A stretch of 48,387 bases of DNA from an uncultured Butyrivibrio sp. Lineage in GTDB: Bacteria; Bacillota; Clostridia; Lachnospirales; Lachnospiraceae. Below, one piece after another: positions 1-9,464 of this stretch (its first letter is position 1; every line of letters starts with the position of its first letter). The notes under the pieces are model-generated. The model was not told the origin of the DNA. It saw nothing but the letters and a program-made list of their open reading frames with translations, and did not search any database. The stretch is taken from positions 1 to 48,387 of the forward strand of contig CAMVLM010000010.1 in the NCBI GenBank assembly GCA_947168335.1. Reading direction: 5' to 3'. The translations under genes and the position numbers were made by a program.

Positions 1-368
1 GGACGGCACTGGGTGTCAACTGACATAACCATGTTCTCGATAGTAACGTCGTTACGATAATCCTTAGGGAAAAGCGGACGCATAGGTCTGTCAATAACGC
101 GGCTTGTAAGAATTGCGTTCTCTGAAGGCTTACCCTCACGCTTGTTGAATCCTCCCGGGAACTTACCTACAGAATAGAATTTCTCACCATACTCAACGCT
201 GAGGGGGAAGAAATCAATTCCGTCTCTGGGCTTATCAGATGCTGTTGCAGTACAAAGTACGGTTGTATCACCATACTGCATAAAAGCACAGCCGTTAGCC
301 TGTTTTCCTACCTTGCCGATTTCTACCTTAAGGGTACGACCAGCCAGTTCTGTTGTAAATGTCTTCAT
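1..368 (-). CDS. pnp: Polynucleotide phosphorylase, N-terminal part (cut by window edge)
   Basis: This is the 3'-to-5' exoribonuclease and polynucleotide phosphorylase of RNA turnover, acting in the cytoplasm. Only the first 122 or so codons are inside the window. They read as the start of the first RNase PH-like domain: [11 protein letters not shown], then [16 protein letters not shown], then the [13 protein letters not shown] segment typical of the family. An in-frame ATG lies at 374, but the AAGGAG ribosome binding site (375-380) touches it directly, so the ATG at 368 with a 6-base spacer is the better start. The gene follows rpsO, the classical rpsO-pnp order, and shares its transcript unless the intervening hairpin stops transcription. 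Identification is firm; the rest of the gene, including KH and S1 domains, lies outside. Confidence 0.95.
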   Translation of the reverse strand, partial: MKTFTTELAGRTLKVEIGKVGKQANGCAFMQYGDTTVLCTATASDKPRDGIDFFPLSVEYGEKFYSVGKFPGGFNKREGKPSENAILTSRVIDRPMRPLFPKDYRNDVTIENMVMSVDTQCR

Positions 369-432
369 ATTCATCTCCTTAATTTCACGCTCAGGCCCTT
401 TCTGTCTAAAGAAAAGTCCCGGCAAACTTCTC

Positions 433-449
433 GCGCCATCCTCGGGCGC
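433..449 (-). promoter_or_regulatory. Small hairpin in pnp leader
   Basis: A 5-bp GC-rich stem (GCGCC at 449-445 pairing with GGCGC at 437-433, 7-base loop) lies in the pnp 5' leader, about 65 bases before the start. In enterobacteria the pnp leader forms an RNase III target used for autoregulation. Whether this hairpin does the same is inference only. Confidence 0.35.
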
Positions 450-476
450 ATTATTATTCCTTTTAATGTAAAGCAA

Positions 477-516
477 GGCGGAATAAGCCGGCCTTTTGCA
501 ACCGGCATACCCCGCC
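477..516 (-). terminator. rpsO-pnp intergenic hairpin (terminator or processing site)
   Basis: On the minus strand GGCGG...GCCGG (516-502) pairs with CCGGC...CCGCC (491-477), a two-block stem just after the rpsO stop. Only a poor T tract follows (TTGCTTT), so it may be a leaky terminator or an RNA processing or stability element that sets the rpsO to pnp ratio. Confidence 0.55.
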
Positions 517-533
517 CTTTTTCCACTGGAAAA

Positions 534-800
534 TTATTTTCTCAAACCAAGATCTGCGATAAGCTTACGATACTTTTCAAGATCCTTCTTCTTGAGGTAT
601 GCAAGAAGTGCACGTCTGCGACCTACCATCTTAAGAAGACCTCTTCTTGAGTGGTGATCCTTGGGATGTGTGTTAAGGTGCTCGTTAAGCTCCTTAATAC
701 GAGTTGTCAGGATTGCTACCTGAACCTCCGGTGAACCTGTGTCGCCAGCCTGTCTGGCATACTGGTTGATAACTTCTGTTTTCTTTTCCTTTGTGATCAT
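534..800 (-). CDS. rpsO: 30S ribosomal protein S15
   Basis: S15 is a primary 16S rRNA-binding protein of the small subunit platform, and it also bridges to the large subunit. The 88-residue product has the normal length. It shows the family core [14 protein letters not shown], followed by the [18 protein letters not shown]-binding helix region and a basic tail. The start ATG at 800 has AAAGGAG seven bases upstream. The gene has its own promoter in the 140-base gap after ribF and is followed by pnp. The leader can form alternative hairpins that could serve autoregulation by S15; this is inferred, not shown. Confidence 0.98.
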   Translation of the reverse strand: MITKEKKTEVINQYARQAGDTGSPEVQVAILTTRIKELNEHLNTHPKDHHSRRGLLKMVGRRRALLAYLKKKDLEKYRKLIADLGLRK

Positions 801-907
801 GTTTCTACTCCTTTTCTTTACAATGTGCCGAATACCAGGAAGCGGCTGGAGTTACCATCATCCGAGTATCGGTAATTACTTATTGTTCTCATGTGAGAAA
901 CCACTTG

Positions 908-936
908 ATTTTATCACAGTAAGACCTAATTGTAAA
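908..936 (-). promoter_or_regulatory. Sigma-A promoter of rpsO
   Basis: On the minus strand TTTACA (936-931) and TAAAAT (913-908) are separated by 17 bases, a good housekeeping promoter. The predicted start near 901 gives a leader of about 100 bases before rpsO. This lets rpsO-pnp be expressed apart from the upstream infB operon. Confidence 0.7.
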
Positions 937-941
937 GCATA

Positions 942-1880
942 TTACCTGGCAAAGAAATTCCTTCCCGCCTCAAGGTCCATATTCATCTGTGCCTGGAGCT
1001 GCTGAACTCCCTCAAACTTCATTTCACTTCTGTGAAATGTCTTAAGTGCTATCTCAAGATATTTGCCATAAAGATCCTCATTCATGTCATAAATGAAGGT
1101 CTCAACACTTATCTGACCATTATTTGAAACCGTAGGTCTGCATCCGATATTGGTCATCCCCTGATATGTTTTTCCTTCTATTCTTACTTCAGAGAAATAA
1201 ACTCCGTTGGGCGGAAGGCACTTCTCATCAGGCGGAAGCAGATTAACTGTGGGAAAGCCTATGGTTCTTCCAAGCTTCTTACCATGTTCCACTGTTCCGC
1301 CCACATAGTAATCTTCACCAAGAAGCGCCGCTGCTCTTTCCATCTCTGCTTTTGATATTTCCTCTTTGATAAAGCTGGAGCTGATGTTTCTTTCAAACAT
1401 CTGAAGCTTCTTAATGGCGTGGGTTCTGTATCCCAGCTCCTCTGCAAGACTGTTCAAAAGAGCAAAGTCTCCTTTTCCCTTATATCCATAGGACAGATCG
1501 TCTCCTGCTGCGATATATGCAGCATTCATTTTTGTATGAAGATAATCCCTGATAAAAGCCTCCGGTTCGATGTGAGCCGTTTCGTCATCCATCGGGAATT
1601 CAACAAGTATGTCAATTCCTAGCGCTTCGAATTTACGTCTCTTCTCTTCCTTTGTAAGGAGTTGCTTTGGCAGATCTTTTCCTTCTCCTCTTTTCAGCTT
1701 AAAAAACACTGCAGGCGAAGGATCAAATGTAAAAATCGCAGCCTTCATTCCCTTTTGCTTTTTATCAAGAATATGTGCAAGAAGCTTTTGATGTCCCATA
1801 TGGATACCGTCAAACTTGCCTATGGCAACTGCAGTCTTATCCGCTATATTAAATTGTCTTTCTCCCGAAATTATCTGCAT
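942..1880 (-). CDS. ribF: Bifunctional riboflavin kinase / FAD synthetase
   Basis: RibF phosphorylates riboflavin to FMN and adenylates FMN to FAD in the cytoplasm. The N-terminal half has the nucleotidyltransferase signature GKFDGIHMGHQKL near residue 20 and an ISSSFIKEEI segment. The C-terminal half has the kinase signature RTIGFPTVNL followed by PPNGVY. The 312 residues match the family. The open frame extends upstream to 1946, but that would overlap truB by 56 bases. The ATG at 1880 has GGAAG just upstream, lies 10 bases after the truB stop, and begins at a sensible point (MQIISGERQ). It is part of the truB-ribF operon, a common arrangement in Firmicutes. Confidence 0.95.
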   Translation of the reverse strand: MQIISGERQFNIADKTAVAIGKFDGIHMGHQKLLAHILDKKQKGMKAAIFTFDPSPAVFFKLKRGEGKDLPKQLLTKEEKRRKFEALGIDILVEFPMDDETAHIEPEAFIRDYLHTKMNAAYIAAGDDLSYGYKGKGDFALLNSLAEELGYRTHAIKKLQMFERNISSSFIKEEISKAEMERAAALLGEDYYVGGTVEHGKKLGRTIGFPTVNLLPPDEKCLPPNGVYFSEVRIEGKTYQGMTNIGCRPTVSNNGQISVETFIYDMNEDLYGKYLEIALKTFHRSEMKFEGVQQLQAQMNMDLEAGRNFFAR

Positions 1881-1890
1881 AAACTTCCGT

Positions 1891-2844
1891 TCACTTATCT
1901 GTGTAGAAAAACTTTTCAACCTTAAACTGTTCGCATCTTCCATCATATTTATATATTCCGAAAAATGTTTTATCTTCGGAATATACTCTGACTCTTATGC
2001 CATCAGCATAAAGTTTCTCCGGTTCTACAAAATCCTGTTCATCTGAAGGTGCCTGACTGACCAGATCTTTAGTCTTAAAACCATTGCCGTTTTCCAGCAT
2101 CTTCCTGTAGCTGTCTTTTACAATGCAGTAATCAAGGTCTCTGAACAGACTTTCAGTTGAAACAACTATTTCATCAACTGTGCCTGCATCCCTCTTTTCC
2201 TCAATCTGATCCAGTGTCAGTGCAGTATCAAGATGAAAGCTTCCTACTGCCGTTCTTGTGAGATGCTCCATTGCAGCACCACATCCCAGTGCTTCACCTA
2301 TATCATTGCAAAGAGTTCTGATATAAGTACCCTTGGAACATTTAACTTCCATAGTAAAGATGTGCTCATCCGCAAGATGTGACTCATCAAGTATGGAGAT
2401 GGATTCTATTTTTATCCTTCTGGGTTTTCTCTCAACTTCTTTACCCTGTCTTGCAAGCTCATAGAGCTTCTTACCGCCAATTTTTATAGCTGAATACATG
2501 GGTGGTATCTGGTCATATTCACCGGTAAATCTCTGAACTATCTCATGCAGTCTTACACTGTCCACATCTACCTCTGACTCAGCTATCACTCTTCCGGACA
2601 TATCCTGGGTATCAGTAGTTACGCCAAGTCTGCAGACTGCAATATATTCCTTGTCATGGTCTGTAAGCATATCGCAAAGCTTGGTTCCGTTTCCCACACA
2701 AATAACAAGGACTCCGACCGCATCCGGATCCAGAGTCCCTGTATGTCCGATCTTCTTCATTTTTAAAATGCCACGGAGGCGAGCTACCACATCACTTGAT
2801 GTATAGCCTGCCTCCTTGTAAACATTGATAAGTCCGTTGTACAT
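1891..2844 (-). CDS. truB: tRNA pseudouridine(55) synthase
   Basis: TruB converts U55 of the T loop to pseudouridine in almost all tRNAs. The 317-residue product opens with NGLINVYKEAGYTSSDVV and carries the catalytic motif GTLDPDAVGVL near residue 36, whose Asp is the nucleophile. The later motifs KCSKGTYIRTLCNDIG and LTRTAVGSF are also present. It starts at ATG 2844 with an AGGAT ribosome binding site and lies 12 bases after nrnA. The C-terminal 80 residues are less typical and may be a PUA-like tail. Confidence 0.96.
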   Translation of the reverse strand: MYNGLINVYKEAGYTSSDVVARLRGILKMKKIGHTGTLDPDAVGVLVICVGNGTKLCDMLTDHDKEYIAVCRLGVTTDTQDMSGRVIAESEVDVDSVRLHEIVQRFTGEYDQIPPMYSAIKIGGKKLYELARQGKEVERKPRRIKIESISILDESHLADEHIFTMEVKCSKGTYIRTLCNDIGEALGCGAAMEHLTRTAVGSFHLDTALTLDQIEEKRDAGTVDEIVVSTESLFRDLDYCIVKDSYRKMLENGNGFKTKDLVSQAPSDEQDFVEPEKLYADGIRVRVYSEDKTFFGIYKYDGRCEQFKVEKFFYTDK

Positions 2845-2856
2845 TTTTATCCTATC

Positions 2857-3819
2857 TTATTTAGAGCTTACGCCCTTCAAATCTCTCTCGATGTATTCAG
2901 ACAGACTGTTGATGATATCGTGCTGTGTACCATTCATAGTGCAGCCTGCAGCTCTTGCATGGCCACCGCCTCCGAAAAGTTCTGCGATCTTTGCCACATT
3001 AACTTTTCCTTTTGATCTGAGGCTGACTTTAAACTGCATGCTCTCAAGCTCATACATAAAAATAGCACACTCTGTTCCTGTGGTAAGAAGCAGCTGACTT
3101 ACAATTCCATCAAGGTCACTGGATGCAACCTGATAAAAATCCATGGTCTGTCTTGAAACCACACTTACAATGCATTCGCCATCCATGAAAAGCATGCTCT
3201 CAAGAAGTGCTCTGCCCATGATCTGATTCTGTACATAGCTCTTCTCATAAAATACATGATCGATAAGGCTTCCGAAATCAAAGCCGAATTCAATGAGCTC
3301 TGCCGCAATCTTCATGGTTTCAGGAGAAGTATTTGAATACTTGAAAACTCCTGTATCTGTAACTATGCCCATGTAAATAGCCTGGGCGATATTCACATCA
3401 ATCTTTTCCTTATCAAGGCAGTTGTACACCAGCTCAGATGCTGAGCTTGCGGTGGGAACAATGTAATTCTCATCGCCTGTTCCTGCATTACTTACATGGT
3501 GATCGATATTTATCTTTTTCGTGGCAGCATCAAAGAACTTCTCTGAGTCACCAAGTCTCTCTTTGCCGCAATCAAGTGCAAAAAATACATCATATTTTTC
3601 TACATTGCTGGCAAAATCTGAATTTATGTCTTCCGTTTTTTCTATGAATCTGTAGCTCTCCGGAATCTTCTCCAAAAAGATGTCTACTTTTAATTCAGGG
3701 AAATTCTTAGTCAGATAAAGATACAGACCCATAGTTGATCCGACGCAGTCTCCGTCAGGCCTGATATGTCCGCCTATTCCAACGGTTTTTGCATCTTTAA
3801 CTATTTCGTCAATTCTCAT
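2857..3819 (-). CDS. nrnA: DHH/DHHA1 phosphoesterase, NrnA-type nanoRNase / pAp phosphatase
   Basis: NrnA-type enzymes degrade short oligoribonucleotides and dephosphorylate 3'-phosphoadenosine 5'-phosphate; some relatives hydrolyse pApA or c-di-AMP. The sequence shows GGHIRPDGDCVGS (motif I), FALDCGKE, the DHH motif in NIDHHVSN, VTDTGVFKYSNT, and the C-terminal DHHA1 glycine motif GGGGHARAAGC. At 320 residues it is the standalone size, without CBS or GGDEF domains. Its ATG overlaps the rbfA stop as TAATG, implying translational coupling. The position between rbfA and truB is standard in Clostridia. Substrate preference cannot be read from the sequence. Confidence 0.92.
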   Translation of the reverse strand: MRIDEIVKDAKTVGIGGHIRPDGDCVGSTMGLYLYLTKNFPELKVDIFLEKIPESYRFIEKTEDINSDFASNVEKYDVFFALDCGKERLGDSEKFFDAATKKINIDHHVSNAGTGDENYIVPTASSASELVYNCLDKEKIDVNIAQAIYMGIVTDTGVFKYSNTSPETMKIAAELIEFGFDFGSLIDHVFYEKSYVQNQIMGRALLESMLFMDGECIVSVVSRQTMDFYQVASSDLDGIVSQLLLTTGTECAIFMYELESMQFKVSLRSKGKVNVAKIAELFGGGGHARAAGCTMNGTQHDIINSLSEYIERDLKGVSSK

Positions 3820-4235
3820 TAATCTTCCTCTTGTGTTTCTGTCTCTTCTTCGTCAGTCTCGCCTCTTGCCGCCTTGGCAGCTGCATCCTTAGCAGCAACC
3901 TCATCAATCATCTTAGACATATTGATGGCGTACTCAATGGAATCATCCATGATGAATCTCAGTTCGGGAGTATATCTCATATTGAGTTCCTTGGCAACTG
4001 TGCTGCGGATATAACCTGCAGCAGACTTAAGCCCTTCTTCAGTGCGGAGTCTGTCCTCATCATTACCCATAACAGACACCCACACCTTGCAGGTCTTAAG
4101 GTCAGGAGCAACCTCAACATCCATGACAGAAGTCATGGGGCTGATGCGAGGGTCCTTACTGAATCTTATTGCTTCTGAAATAACTTTCTGAACTTCTCCG
4201 TTAATACGGATATTTTTTATACTGTTTTTTCTCAT
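3819..4235 (-). CDS. rbfA: Ribosome-binding factor A
   Basis: RbfA is a small KH-type protein that binds the 30S precursor and assists late 16S rRNA maturation. The 138-residue product has the family features EVQKVISEAIRFSKDPRI near the N-terminus, VEVAPDLKTCKVWVSVMG in the middle and LRFIMDDSIEYAI. The C-terminal 25 residues are an acidic, Glu-rich tail. Its start codon overlaps the infB stop by one base (TAATG), and its stop overlaps the nrnA start the same way, so the three genes are tightly coupled. Confidence 0.97.
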   Translation of the reverse strand: MRKNSIKNIRINGEVQKVISEAIRFSKDPRISPMTSVMDVEVAPDLKTCKVWVSVMGNDEDRLRTEEGLKSAAGYIRSTVAKELNMRYTPELRFIMDDSIEYAINMSKMIDEVAAKDAAAKAARGETDEEETETQEED

Positions 4236-7048
4236 TATTTATTGTCCAATTTCTCACGAGGTACTTCAACCATTATATATGCTTCTACTACATCGCCAAC
4301 GTTAATTGAATCGAATCCGTCAAATACAAGACCACACTCGTATCCATCCTTAACTTCCTTGACGTCATCCTTAAATCTCTTAAGTGATGCAAGATCACCT
4401 TCGAAGATCTGCTCGTTCTCTCTGGAGATACGAACCTTACAATCCTTCTGGATCATACCGTCAGTAACGATTGCACCTGCGATATTACCAACCTTGGATG
4501 CCTTGAAGAGCTGTCTGATCTCGGCATGTCCGATAACCTTCTCCTCGTATACAGGAGCAAGCATACCCTTCATAGCGTACTCAACATCCTCAATTGCCTG
4601 GTAAATAACCTTGTAAAGCTTGATCTCTACACCTTCGTGCTCAGCAGTGCTCTTTGCAACAGCATCAGGTCTTACATCAAAACCGATGATGATGGCATTT
4701 GATGCAGCAGCAAGTGATACGTCAGACTCTGTGATGGCACCAACACCGCCGTGAATAACCTTAACAACAACTTCATCATTTGAAAGCTTAAGAAGGCTGG
4801 CCTTAAGAGCCTCTACGCTACCCTGAACGTCTGCCTTGATGATGATATCAAGTTCCTTAAGCTTACCTTCTTCAATCTTGGAGTAAAGATCATCAAGAGA
4901 CATCTTAGCCTTAGTCTCTTCGATAAGATCCTTCTTCTGCTGCTGGAGATAAGTATTAGCGTACTGCTTGGCTTCCTTATCACTCTCGTGTCCAAGGAAT
5001 ACTTCACCTGCTCCGGGTACATCTGAAAGTCCAAGGATCTCAACAGGCTGTGAAGGAAGAGCTTCTTTAAGTCTCTTACCCTTGTCATCTATCATCGCAC
5101 GAACCTTACCTGAGCATGCACCTGCAGAAATGAAGTCACCTACATGAAGTGTTCCCTTCTGTACAAGTACGTTAGCTACAGGACCACGTCCCTTATCAAG
5201 CTTAGCCTCAAGAACAAGACCTCTTGCCTCACGGTTAGGGTTAGCCTTGAGTTCAAGGATATCAGCTGTGATAAGAATTGTGTCAAGGAGCACATCCATG
5301 CCCTCGCCTGTCTTAGCTGAAACAGGTACGAACTCTGTAGATCCGCCCCAATCTGTAGCGATAAGGCCGTACTCTGTCATTTCCTGCTTAACTCTGTCAA
5401 CATTTGCACTGGGTTTATCAATCTTATTTACAGCAACGATGATTTCAACACCTGCAGCCTTAGCATGGTTAATAGCTTCGATTGTCTGAGGCATTACACC
5501 GTCATCAGCAGCTACTACAAGTACTGCGATATCTGTAGAGTTAGCACCACGCATACGCATAGCTGTGAAGGCTTCGTGTCCGGGTGTATCAAGGAATGTA
5601 ATCTTACGGTCGTTAACCTTGATCTGATAAGCACCGATACGCTGTGTGATTCCGCCTGCTTCCTTATCTGTAACACTTGTATCACGGATAGCATCAAGAA
5701 GTGATGTCTTACCATGGTCAACGTGACCCATTACGCAGACTACCGGAGGTCTTGATTTAAGAAGGCTCTCATCCTCCTCTTCCTCCTTAAGAAGTTCCTC
5801 GATAACGTCTACCTGAACTTCCTTCTCACAGATAATATCGTACTCAATCGCGATATTCTCAGCTTCCTCATATGAAAGCTCTGAGTTAACTGTAACGATC
5901 TGTCCTGCAAGGAAAAGCTTCTTAATAATTGCTGAAGGCTGAAGCTTCATCTTATCAGCAAGTTCCTTGATTGTAAGCTTCTCAGGAAGTGTGATTACCT
6001 TGATCTGCTCCTCAGGCTCCTCTACCTTCTTTACTTCAGGTTTAATGAATCGACCAACCCTCTTACTTCTGGGCATCATCTCTTCATTCTCTTCGTAAAT
6101 ATGGTCCTTCTTGGACTTCTTATCTTTATCCTGGCTGTTATTGCGTCTCTTGCCTTCTCCCTTACCTTCGTTCATGGGAGCAACATCAAATCCGCCCTTA
6201 TTGCCTGCACCCTTGTTGAAATCTCTGCCCTTGCCGGCGCCATTTCTGTTAGGTGCACCCTGTCCGGGTCTTGCATTACCAGCGCCCTGGCGAATATTGC
6301 CCTGGCCGTTTCTTCCACGGTCATTTGAATCGCCTCTCTTGAGCTGGCCACCATGCTGGTTATTATTATCGGATTTTCTGTCATTTGAACGATTCTCATT
6401 CTGACGGTTTTCGTTGGGACGGTTCTCGTTCTGACGAGGCTCAGGTTTTCTATTTTCCTGCTGAACGGGAGCAGGCTTCTTAACCTCTTCCTTCTGAACA
6501 GGTGCAACAGGCGCCTGATTCTGTACGGGCTGAGGCTTCTCTTCCTTAACAACGGGCTTCTGTGAAGGCTCCTGATACTTGGGAATCTCAGTATTATAAG
6601 ACTCAAGCTGGGAAGGAGCTGTCAGAGGCTTAATAGGATGATAAACATTCTGGTTTCTTGCGAATGTTCCCTGCTTCTGTCCGTTTCTATTTCCCTGTCC
6701 ATCGCGGTTTCCACCCTTGTTCTGAGCGGGTCTGTTACCGTTACTGTTACCATTCTTGGAATTGCTGGGATTGGTAACCATGATGATGGTCTTCTTTTTC
6801 TTAATGGGTTTCTTATCACCGGCTGCAGCGGAATCCTTTACAGATGAGTTCTCCCTGGATTCTGACTGCGGTTTATTCTCTGCTTTACCGCTTCCGAAGT
6901 GTTTTCTTACCTTCTCCGCAACATCATCATCTACTGAGCTTGTTGATCTCTTAGCTGTCTCAACACCCTGATCCTGCAGGAATGAAACCACTGCTTTTCC
7001 TTCAATACCAAGCTCCGTAGCGAGTTCGGATATTTTAATTTTCGACAT
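4235..7048 (-). CDS. infB: Translation initiation factor IF-2
   Basis: IF-2 is the GTPase that places fMet-tRNA on the 30S subunit and promotes subunit joining. The 937-residue product has an N-terminal IF2_N domain ([11 protein letters not shown]), then about 280 residues of low-complexity linker rich in Asn, Arg, Gly, Gln and Pro. A second IF2_N-like domain ([20 protein letters not shown]) follows. The G domain begins near residue 437 with GHVDHGKTS, then DTPGHEAF and NKIDKP; the beta-barrel and fMet-tRNA-binding C-terminal domains complete it. An in-frame ATG lies at 7054, but GGAGG is only two bases from it, so ATG 7048 is preferred. The start lies inside the end of ylxQ (14-base overlap). 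Confidence 0.98.
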   Translation of the reverse strand: MSKIKISELATELGIEGKAVVSFLQDQGVETAKRSTSSVDDDVAEKVRKHFGSGKAENKPQSESRENSSVKDSAAAGDKKPIKKKKTIIMVTNPSNSKNGNSNGNRPAQNKGGNRDGQGNRNGQKQGTFARNQNVYHPIKPLTAPSQLESYNTEIPKYQEPSQKPVVKEEKPQPVQNQAPVAPVQKEEVKKPAPVQQENRKPEPRQNENRPNENRQNENRSNDRKSDNNNQHGGQLKRGDSNDRGRNGQGNIRQGAGNARPGQGAPNRNGAGKGRDFNKGAGNKGGFDVAPMNEGKGEGKRRNNSQDKDKKSKKDHIYEENEEMMPRSKRVGRFIKPEVKKVEEPEEQIKVITLPEKLTIKELADKMKLQPSAIIKKLFLAGQIVTVNSELSYEEAENIAIEYDIICEKEVQVDVIEELLKEEEEDESLLKSRPPVVCVMGHVDHGKTSLLDAIRDTSVTDKEAGGITQRIGAYQIKVNDRKITFLDTPGHEAFTAMRMRGANSTDIAVLVVAADDGVMPQTIEAINHAKAAGVEIIVAVNKIDKPSANVDRVKQEMTEYGLIATDWGGSTEFVPVSAKTGEGMDVLLDTILITADILELKANPNREARGLVLEAKLDKGRGPVANVLVQKGTLHVGDFISAGACSGKVRAMIDDKGKRLKEALPSQPVEILGLSDVPGAGEVFLGHESDKEAKQYANTYLQQQKKDLIEETKAKMSLDDLYSKIEEGKLKELDIIIKADVQGSVEALKASLLKLSNDEVVVKVIHGGVGAITESDVSLAAASNAIIIGFDVRPDAVAKSTAEHEGVEIKLYKVIYQAIEDVEYAMKGMLAPVYEEKVIGHAEIRQLFKASKVGNIAGAIVTDGMIQKDCKVRISRENEQIFEGDLASLKRFKDDVKEVKDGYECGLVFDGFDSINVGDVVEAYIMVEVPREKLDNK

Positions 7049-7376
7049 TCGCATTTCCTCCGTCCTGTTCATCTAACTGTAAGTTCTTCTGAAGCGTTTT
7101 CGCAAAACCATTGTCAGTGATCGCAATACTCGTTCGAACTTCTTTCCCTATAGCATGCCCCAACATCTCTTTGTTACCAAAAGCAAATATCGGTACACTA
7201 TAATAATCACATTTATCGCGGAACTTCTTGGCTGTGTTTTCCGAAGCATCACTGCTTACTATAACAACACAGGCGCTTCCGCTCTTAATCGCATTCTCAA
7301 CAGCAAATTCACCACTTACGAGCTTTCCGGCCTTCTGGCACAAGCCAAGAAGTGAATAAACTTTATTTTCATTCAT
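7035..7376 (-). CDS. ylxQ: L7Ae/L30e-family RNA-binding protein (YlxQ-type)
   Basis: This is a small L7Ae-fold protein of the nusA-infB operon, related to ribosomal proteins that bind kink-turn RNA. The 113-residue product begins with YSLLGLCQKAGKLVSGEFAVE, the usual L7Ae opening, and contains SACVVIVSSDAS and VPIFAFGNKEMLGHAIGK. Its start overlaps the ylxR stop by 8 bases and its end overlaps infB. In Bacillus the protein is dispensable and its exact role is unsettled. Confidence 0.9.
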   Translation of the reverse strand: MNENKVYSLLGLCQKAGKLVSGEFAVENAIKSGSACVVIVSSDASENTAKKFRDKCDYYSVPIFAFGNKEMLGHAIGKEVRTSIAITDNGFAKTLQKNLQLDEQDGGNANVEN

Positions 7377-7629
7377 TCTCCATCAGCTCCTTTTTTAACT
7401 GCTCAGCAACCTCATCCGGTACGCTGACCTTAAGTGTTCTGTCGAGTCCTTTTTTCTTTATTGCCTGTTCAAGACATTTTTCATCCCTGCATATATACGC
7501 GCCGCGGCCATTTGCTCTGCCTGTGGGATCTAAATGAATATTTCCCTCGGTGTCACGAACAACTCGTATAAGTAAGTTCTTCTCTTTGCTGATCCCGCAG
7601 CCGACGCATCTTCGCATAGGCTTTTGCAT
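7369..7629 (-). CDS. ylxR: YlxR/DUF448 RNA-binding protein (RnpM family)
   Basis: The 86-residue protein has the YlxR signature RRCVGCGISKEKNLLIRVVR, followed by the conserved GRGAYIC segment and a C-terminal helix. The family is nucleic-acid binding; a Bacillus member has been described as a modulator of RNase P. The ATG at 7629 has AGGA upstream and lies 3 bases after the nusA stop, so the genes are co-translated. The position between nusA and ylxQ is the standard Firmicute order. Confidence 0.93.
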   Translation of the reverse strand: MQKPMRRCVGCGISKEKNLLIRVVRDTEGNIHLDPTGRANGRGAYICRDEKCLEQAIKKKGLDRTLKVSVPDEVAEQLKKELMENE

Positions 7630-7632
7630 ACT

Positions 7633-8814
7633 TTATTCCTCTTCTGCTGTTTCTTCTTCAGACACTTCGATATCAGCAGCCTCTTCCTCTGCTGCCTCAT
7701 CCTCGTAGTACTCCTCTTCTTCCTCATCGTACTCATCATCCATATAGTCTTCGATACGGAATCCGGGAGCATCCTTAGCCTGTGTCTCACTCTTGATATC
7801 GATCTTGTAGCCTGTAAGTCTTGCTGCAAGTCTTGCATTCTGACCTTCCTTACCAATTGCAAGTGAAAGCTGGTAATCAGGAACTACTACCTTTGCACTC
7901 TTTTCATCAGGATCAGCAAAAACTGCTACGATCTTTGCAGGTGAAAGAGCATTCTGAATAAGGTTACCGGGGTTATCATCCCAGTTTACGATATCAATCT
8001 TCTCACCGTTAAGCTCATCTACAATGAGGTTAACTCTGCTTCCGTTTACACCTACGCATGCACCAACTGCATCAACGTTGGGGTTGTTGGAGTAAACTGC
8101 AATCTTTGTACGGCTTCCTGCCTCACGGGCAATACTCTTAATCTCAACTGTTCCGTCCTGGATCTCAGCAACTTCCTGCTCGAAGAGCTTCTTAACAAGA
8201 TCAGGATGTGTACGTGAAACAAGAATTCTGGGGCCCTTGTTGCCGTTTCTTACTTCAAGAATATAAACCTTGATTCTGTCTGTAGGACGATAGTGTTCTG
8301 TCTTAACCTGCTCGTTCTCGCTGAGCATTGCATCAGCTCTTCCAAGGTTTACACTGATATTTTTTCCGATAAAGCGCTGAATAACACCGGTCACAATGTC
8401 ATGCTCGTGCTCGAAGTATTCATTATAAATAGCGCCTCTCTCCTCTTCGCGGATCTTCTGAAGGATAACGTTTTTGGCATTCTGTGTTGCAATACGTCCA
8501 AACTCCTTGGAATCGATGGGCACTGTAACCATATCACCGATTTCACAGCTTGTTACATATTTCAAAGCATCATCCATGCAGATCATGTTCTGAGGGTCCA
8601 TAACGTCATCAGGAAACTCAACAACTTCCTTATCGCAGAAGCACTTAAACTCACATGTGTCTCTGTCAATCTCAACACGAATATTCTCTGCTCTCTGATA
8701 GTTGTTCTTGCAGGCTGTCATAAGTGAAGTCTCAATGGCATCAAACAGGGAATCTCTGCTGATATTCTTCTCTTTCTCCAACACATCAAGTGCTTCCATC
8801 AATTCTTTGCTCAT
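7633..8814 (-). CDS. nusA: Transcription elongation/termination factor NusA
   Basis: NusA binds RNA polymerase and nascent RNA and modulates pausing, termination and antitermination. The 393-residue product has the N-terminal polymerase-binding domain (ALDVLEKEKNISRDSLFDAI), an S1 domain (GVIQRFIGKNISVNLGRADA), and KH domains with GACVGVNGSRVNLIVDEL and LAIGKEGQNARLAARLTG. The last 50 residues are a very acidic Glu/Asp tail. It lacks the extra acidic repeat domains of proteobacterial NusA, as expected for a Firmicute. The start at 8814 has AGGAG eight bases upstream. Confidence 0.98.
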   Translation of the reverse strand: MSKELMEALDVLEKEKNISRDSLFDAIETSLMTACKNNYQRAENIRVEIDRDTCEFKCFCDKEVVEFPDDVMDPQNMICMDDALKYVTSCEIGDMVTVPIDSKEFGRIATQNAKNVILQKIREEERGAIYNEYFEHEHDIVTGVIQRFIGKNISVNLGRADAMLSENEQVKTEHYRPTDRIKVYILEVRNGNKGPRILVSRTHPDLVKKLFEQEVAEIQDGTVEIKSIAREAGSRTKIAVYSNNPNVDAVGACVGVNGSRVNLIVDELNGEKIDIVNWDDNPGNLIQNALSPAKIVAVFADPDEKSAKVVVPDYQLSLAIGKEGQNARLAARLTGYKIDIKSETQAKDAPGFRIEDYMDDEYDEEEEEYYEDEAAEEEAADIEVSEEETAEEE

Positions 8815-8917
8815 AGTAGTTTCTCCTATTCTTTCTATGAAAAGTTTTGTAAATCCAATTTAGGAATATGTTTATGAATCCAATAATCGGAATCAATTAA
8901 GTGCACATCCTTATACC

Positions 8918-9382
8918 TTAGAAATCAAGTGTCAGGCGTATGCTTGCTGCATCCTTCCTGTTAAAAGTACGATTTCCATCAGGCATCTCAATAGTAACCG
9001 TGTCAGCATCATATGCTGTGAGCTTGCCTGTATACTCCTTGGTACCGTCGATTGCCTTGTAAAGCTTAACATCTACATCAAGTCCCAGACTGTTTTCAAA
9101 ATGTCTGTCCTTTTTGAGCTGTCTGCCAAGCCCCGGGCTGCTGACTTCAAGTGTGTATGCCTCTTCAATAAAATCATGTTCATCCAAAGCATCTGACAAA
9201 GCATGGCTTACATCAACACATTTGTTGATATCAACGCCTCCGTCTCTGTCAATGTACGCTCTCAGGTACCACTCGCCTGCCTCTTTGATGAATTCCACAT
9301 CATAGATGCGCACCTCATTTGCCTCTGCAATAGGTTTAAGCAGTGCCTCTGTTTTGTTCTCGATTTCTTCTCTTCTGGACAT
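8918..9382 (-). CDS. rimP: Ribosome maturation factor RimP
   Basis: RimP supports assembly of the 30S subunit. The 154-residue protein shows VRIYDVEFIKEAGEWYLRAY, then IDRDGGVDINKCVDVSHALSD, then LEVSSPGLGRQL, the family core, and ends with the SH3-like domain. The frame is open to 9430, but ATG 9382 has AGGAG four bases upstream and starts at the usual point (MSRREEIENK). It is the first gene of the nusA-infB operon, with promoter and leader hairpin upstream. About 100 bases separate it from nusA, with nothing notable in them. Confidence 0.96.
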   Translation of the reverse strand: MSRREEIENKTEALLKPIAEANEVRIYDVEFIKEAGEWYLRAYIDRDGGVDINKCVDVSHALSDALDEHDFIEEAYTLEVSSPGLGRQLKKDRHFENSLGLDVDVKLYKAIDGTKEYTGKLTAYDADTVTIEMPDGNRTFNRKDAASIRLTLDF

Positions 9383-9409
9383 TACGCTCCTATTTTTTTG
9401 CAAAATGAA

Positions 9410-9431
9410 AGTGGACTCGCGAAAGTCCACT
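9410..9431 (-). promoter_or_regulatory. Leader hairpin of the rimP-nusA-infB operon
   Basis: On the minus strand AGTGGACT (9431-9424) pairs perfectly with AGTCCACT (9417-9410) around a six-base loop; TTTCATTTTG follows. It lies within the transcribed leader, about 30 bases before the rimP start. It could be a weak attenuator or an RNA-stability element; NusA autoregulation through such a structure is inference. Confidence 0.6.
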
Positions 9432-9464
9432 TCTAGTCTACGTTGTTATCTGTTATCAACCATA

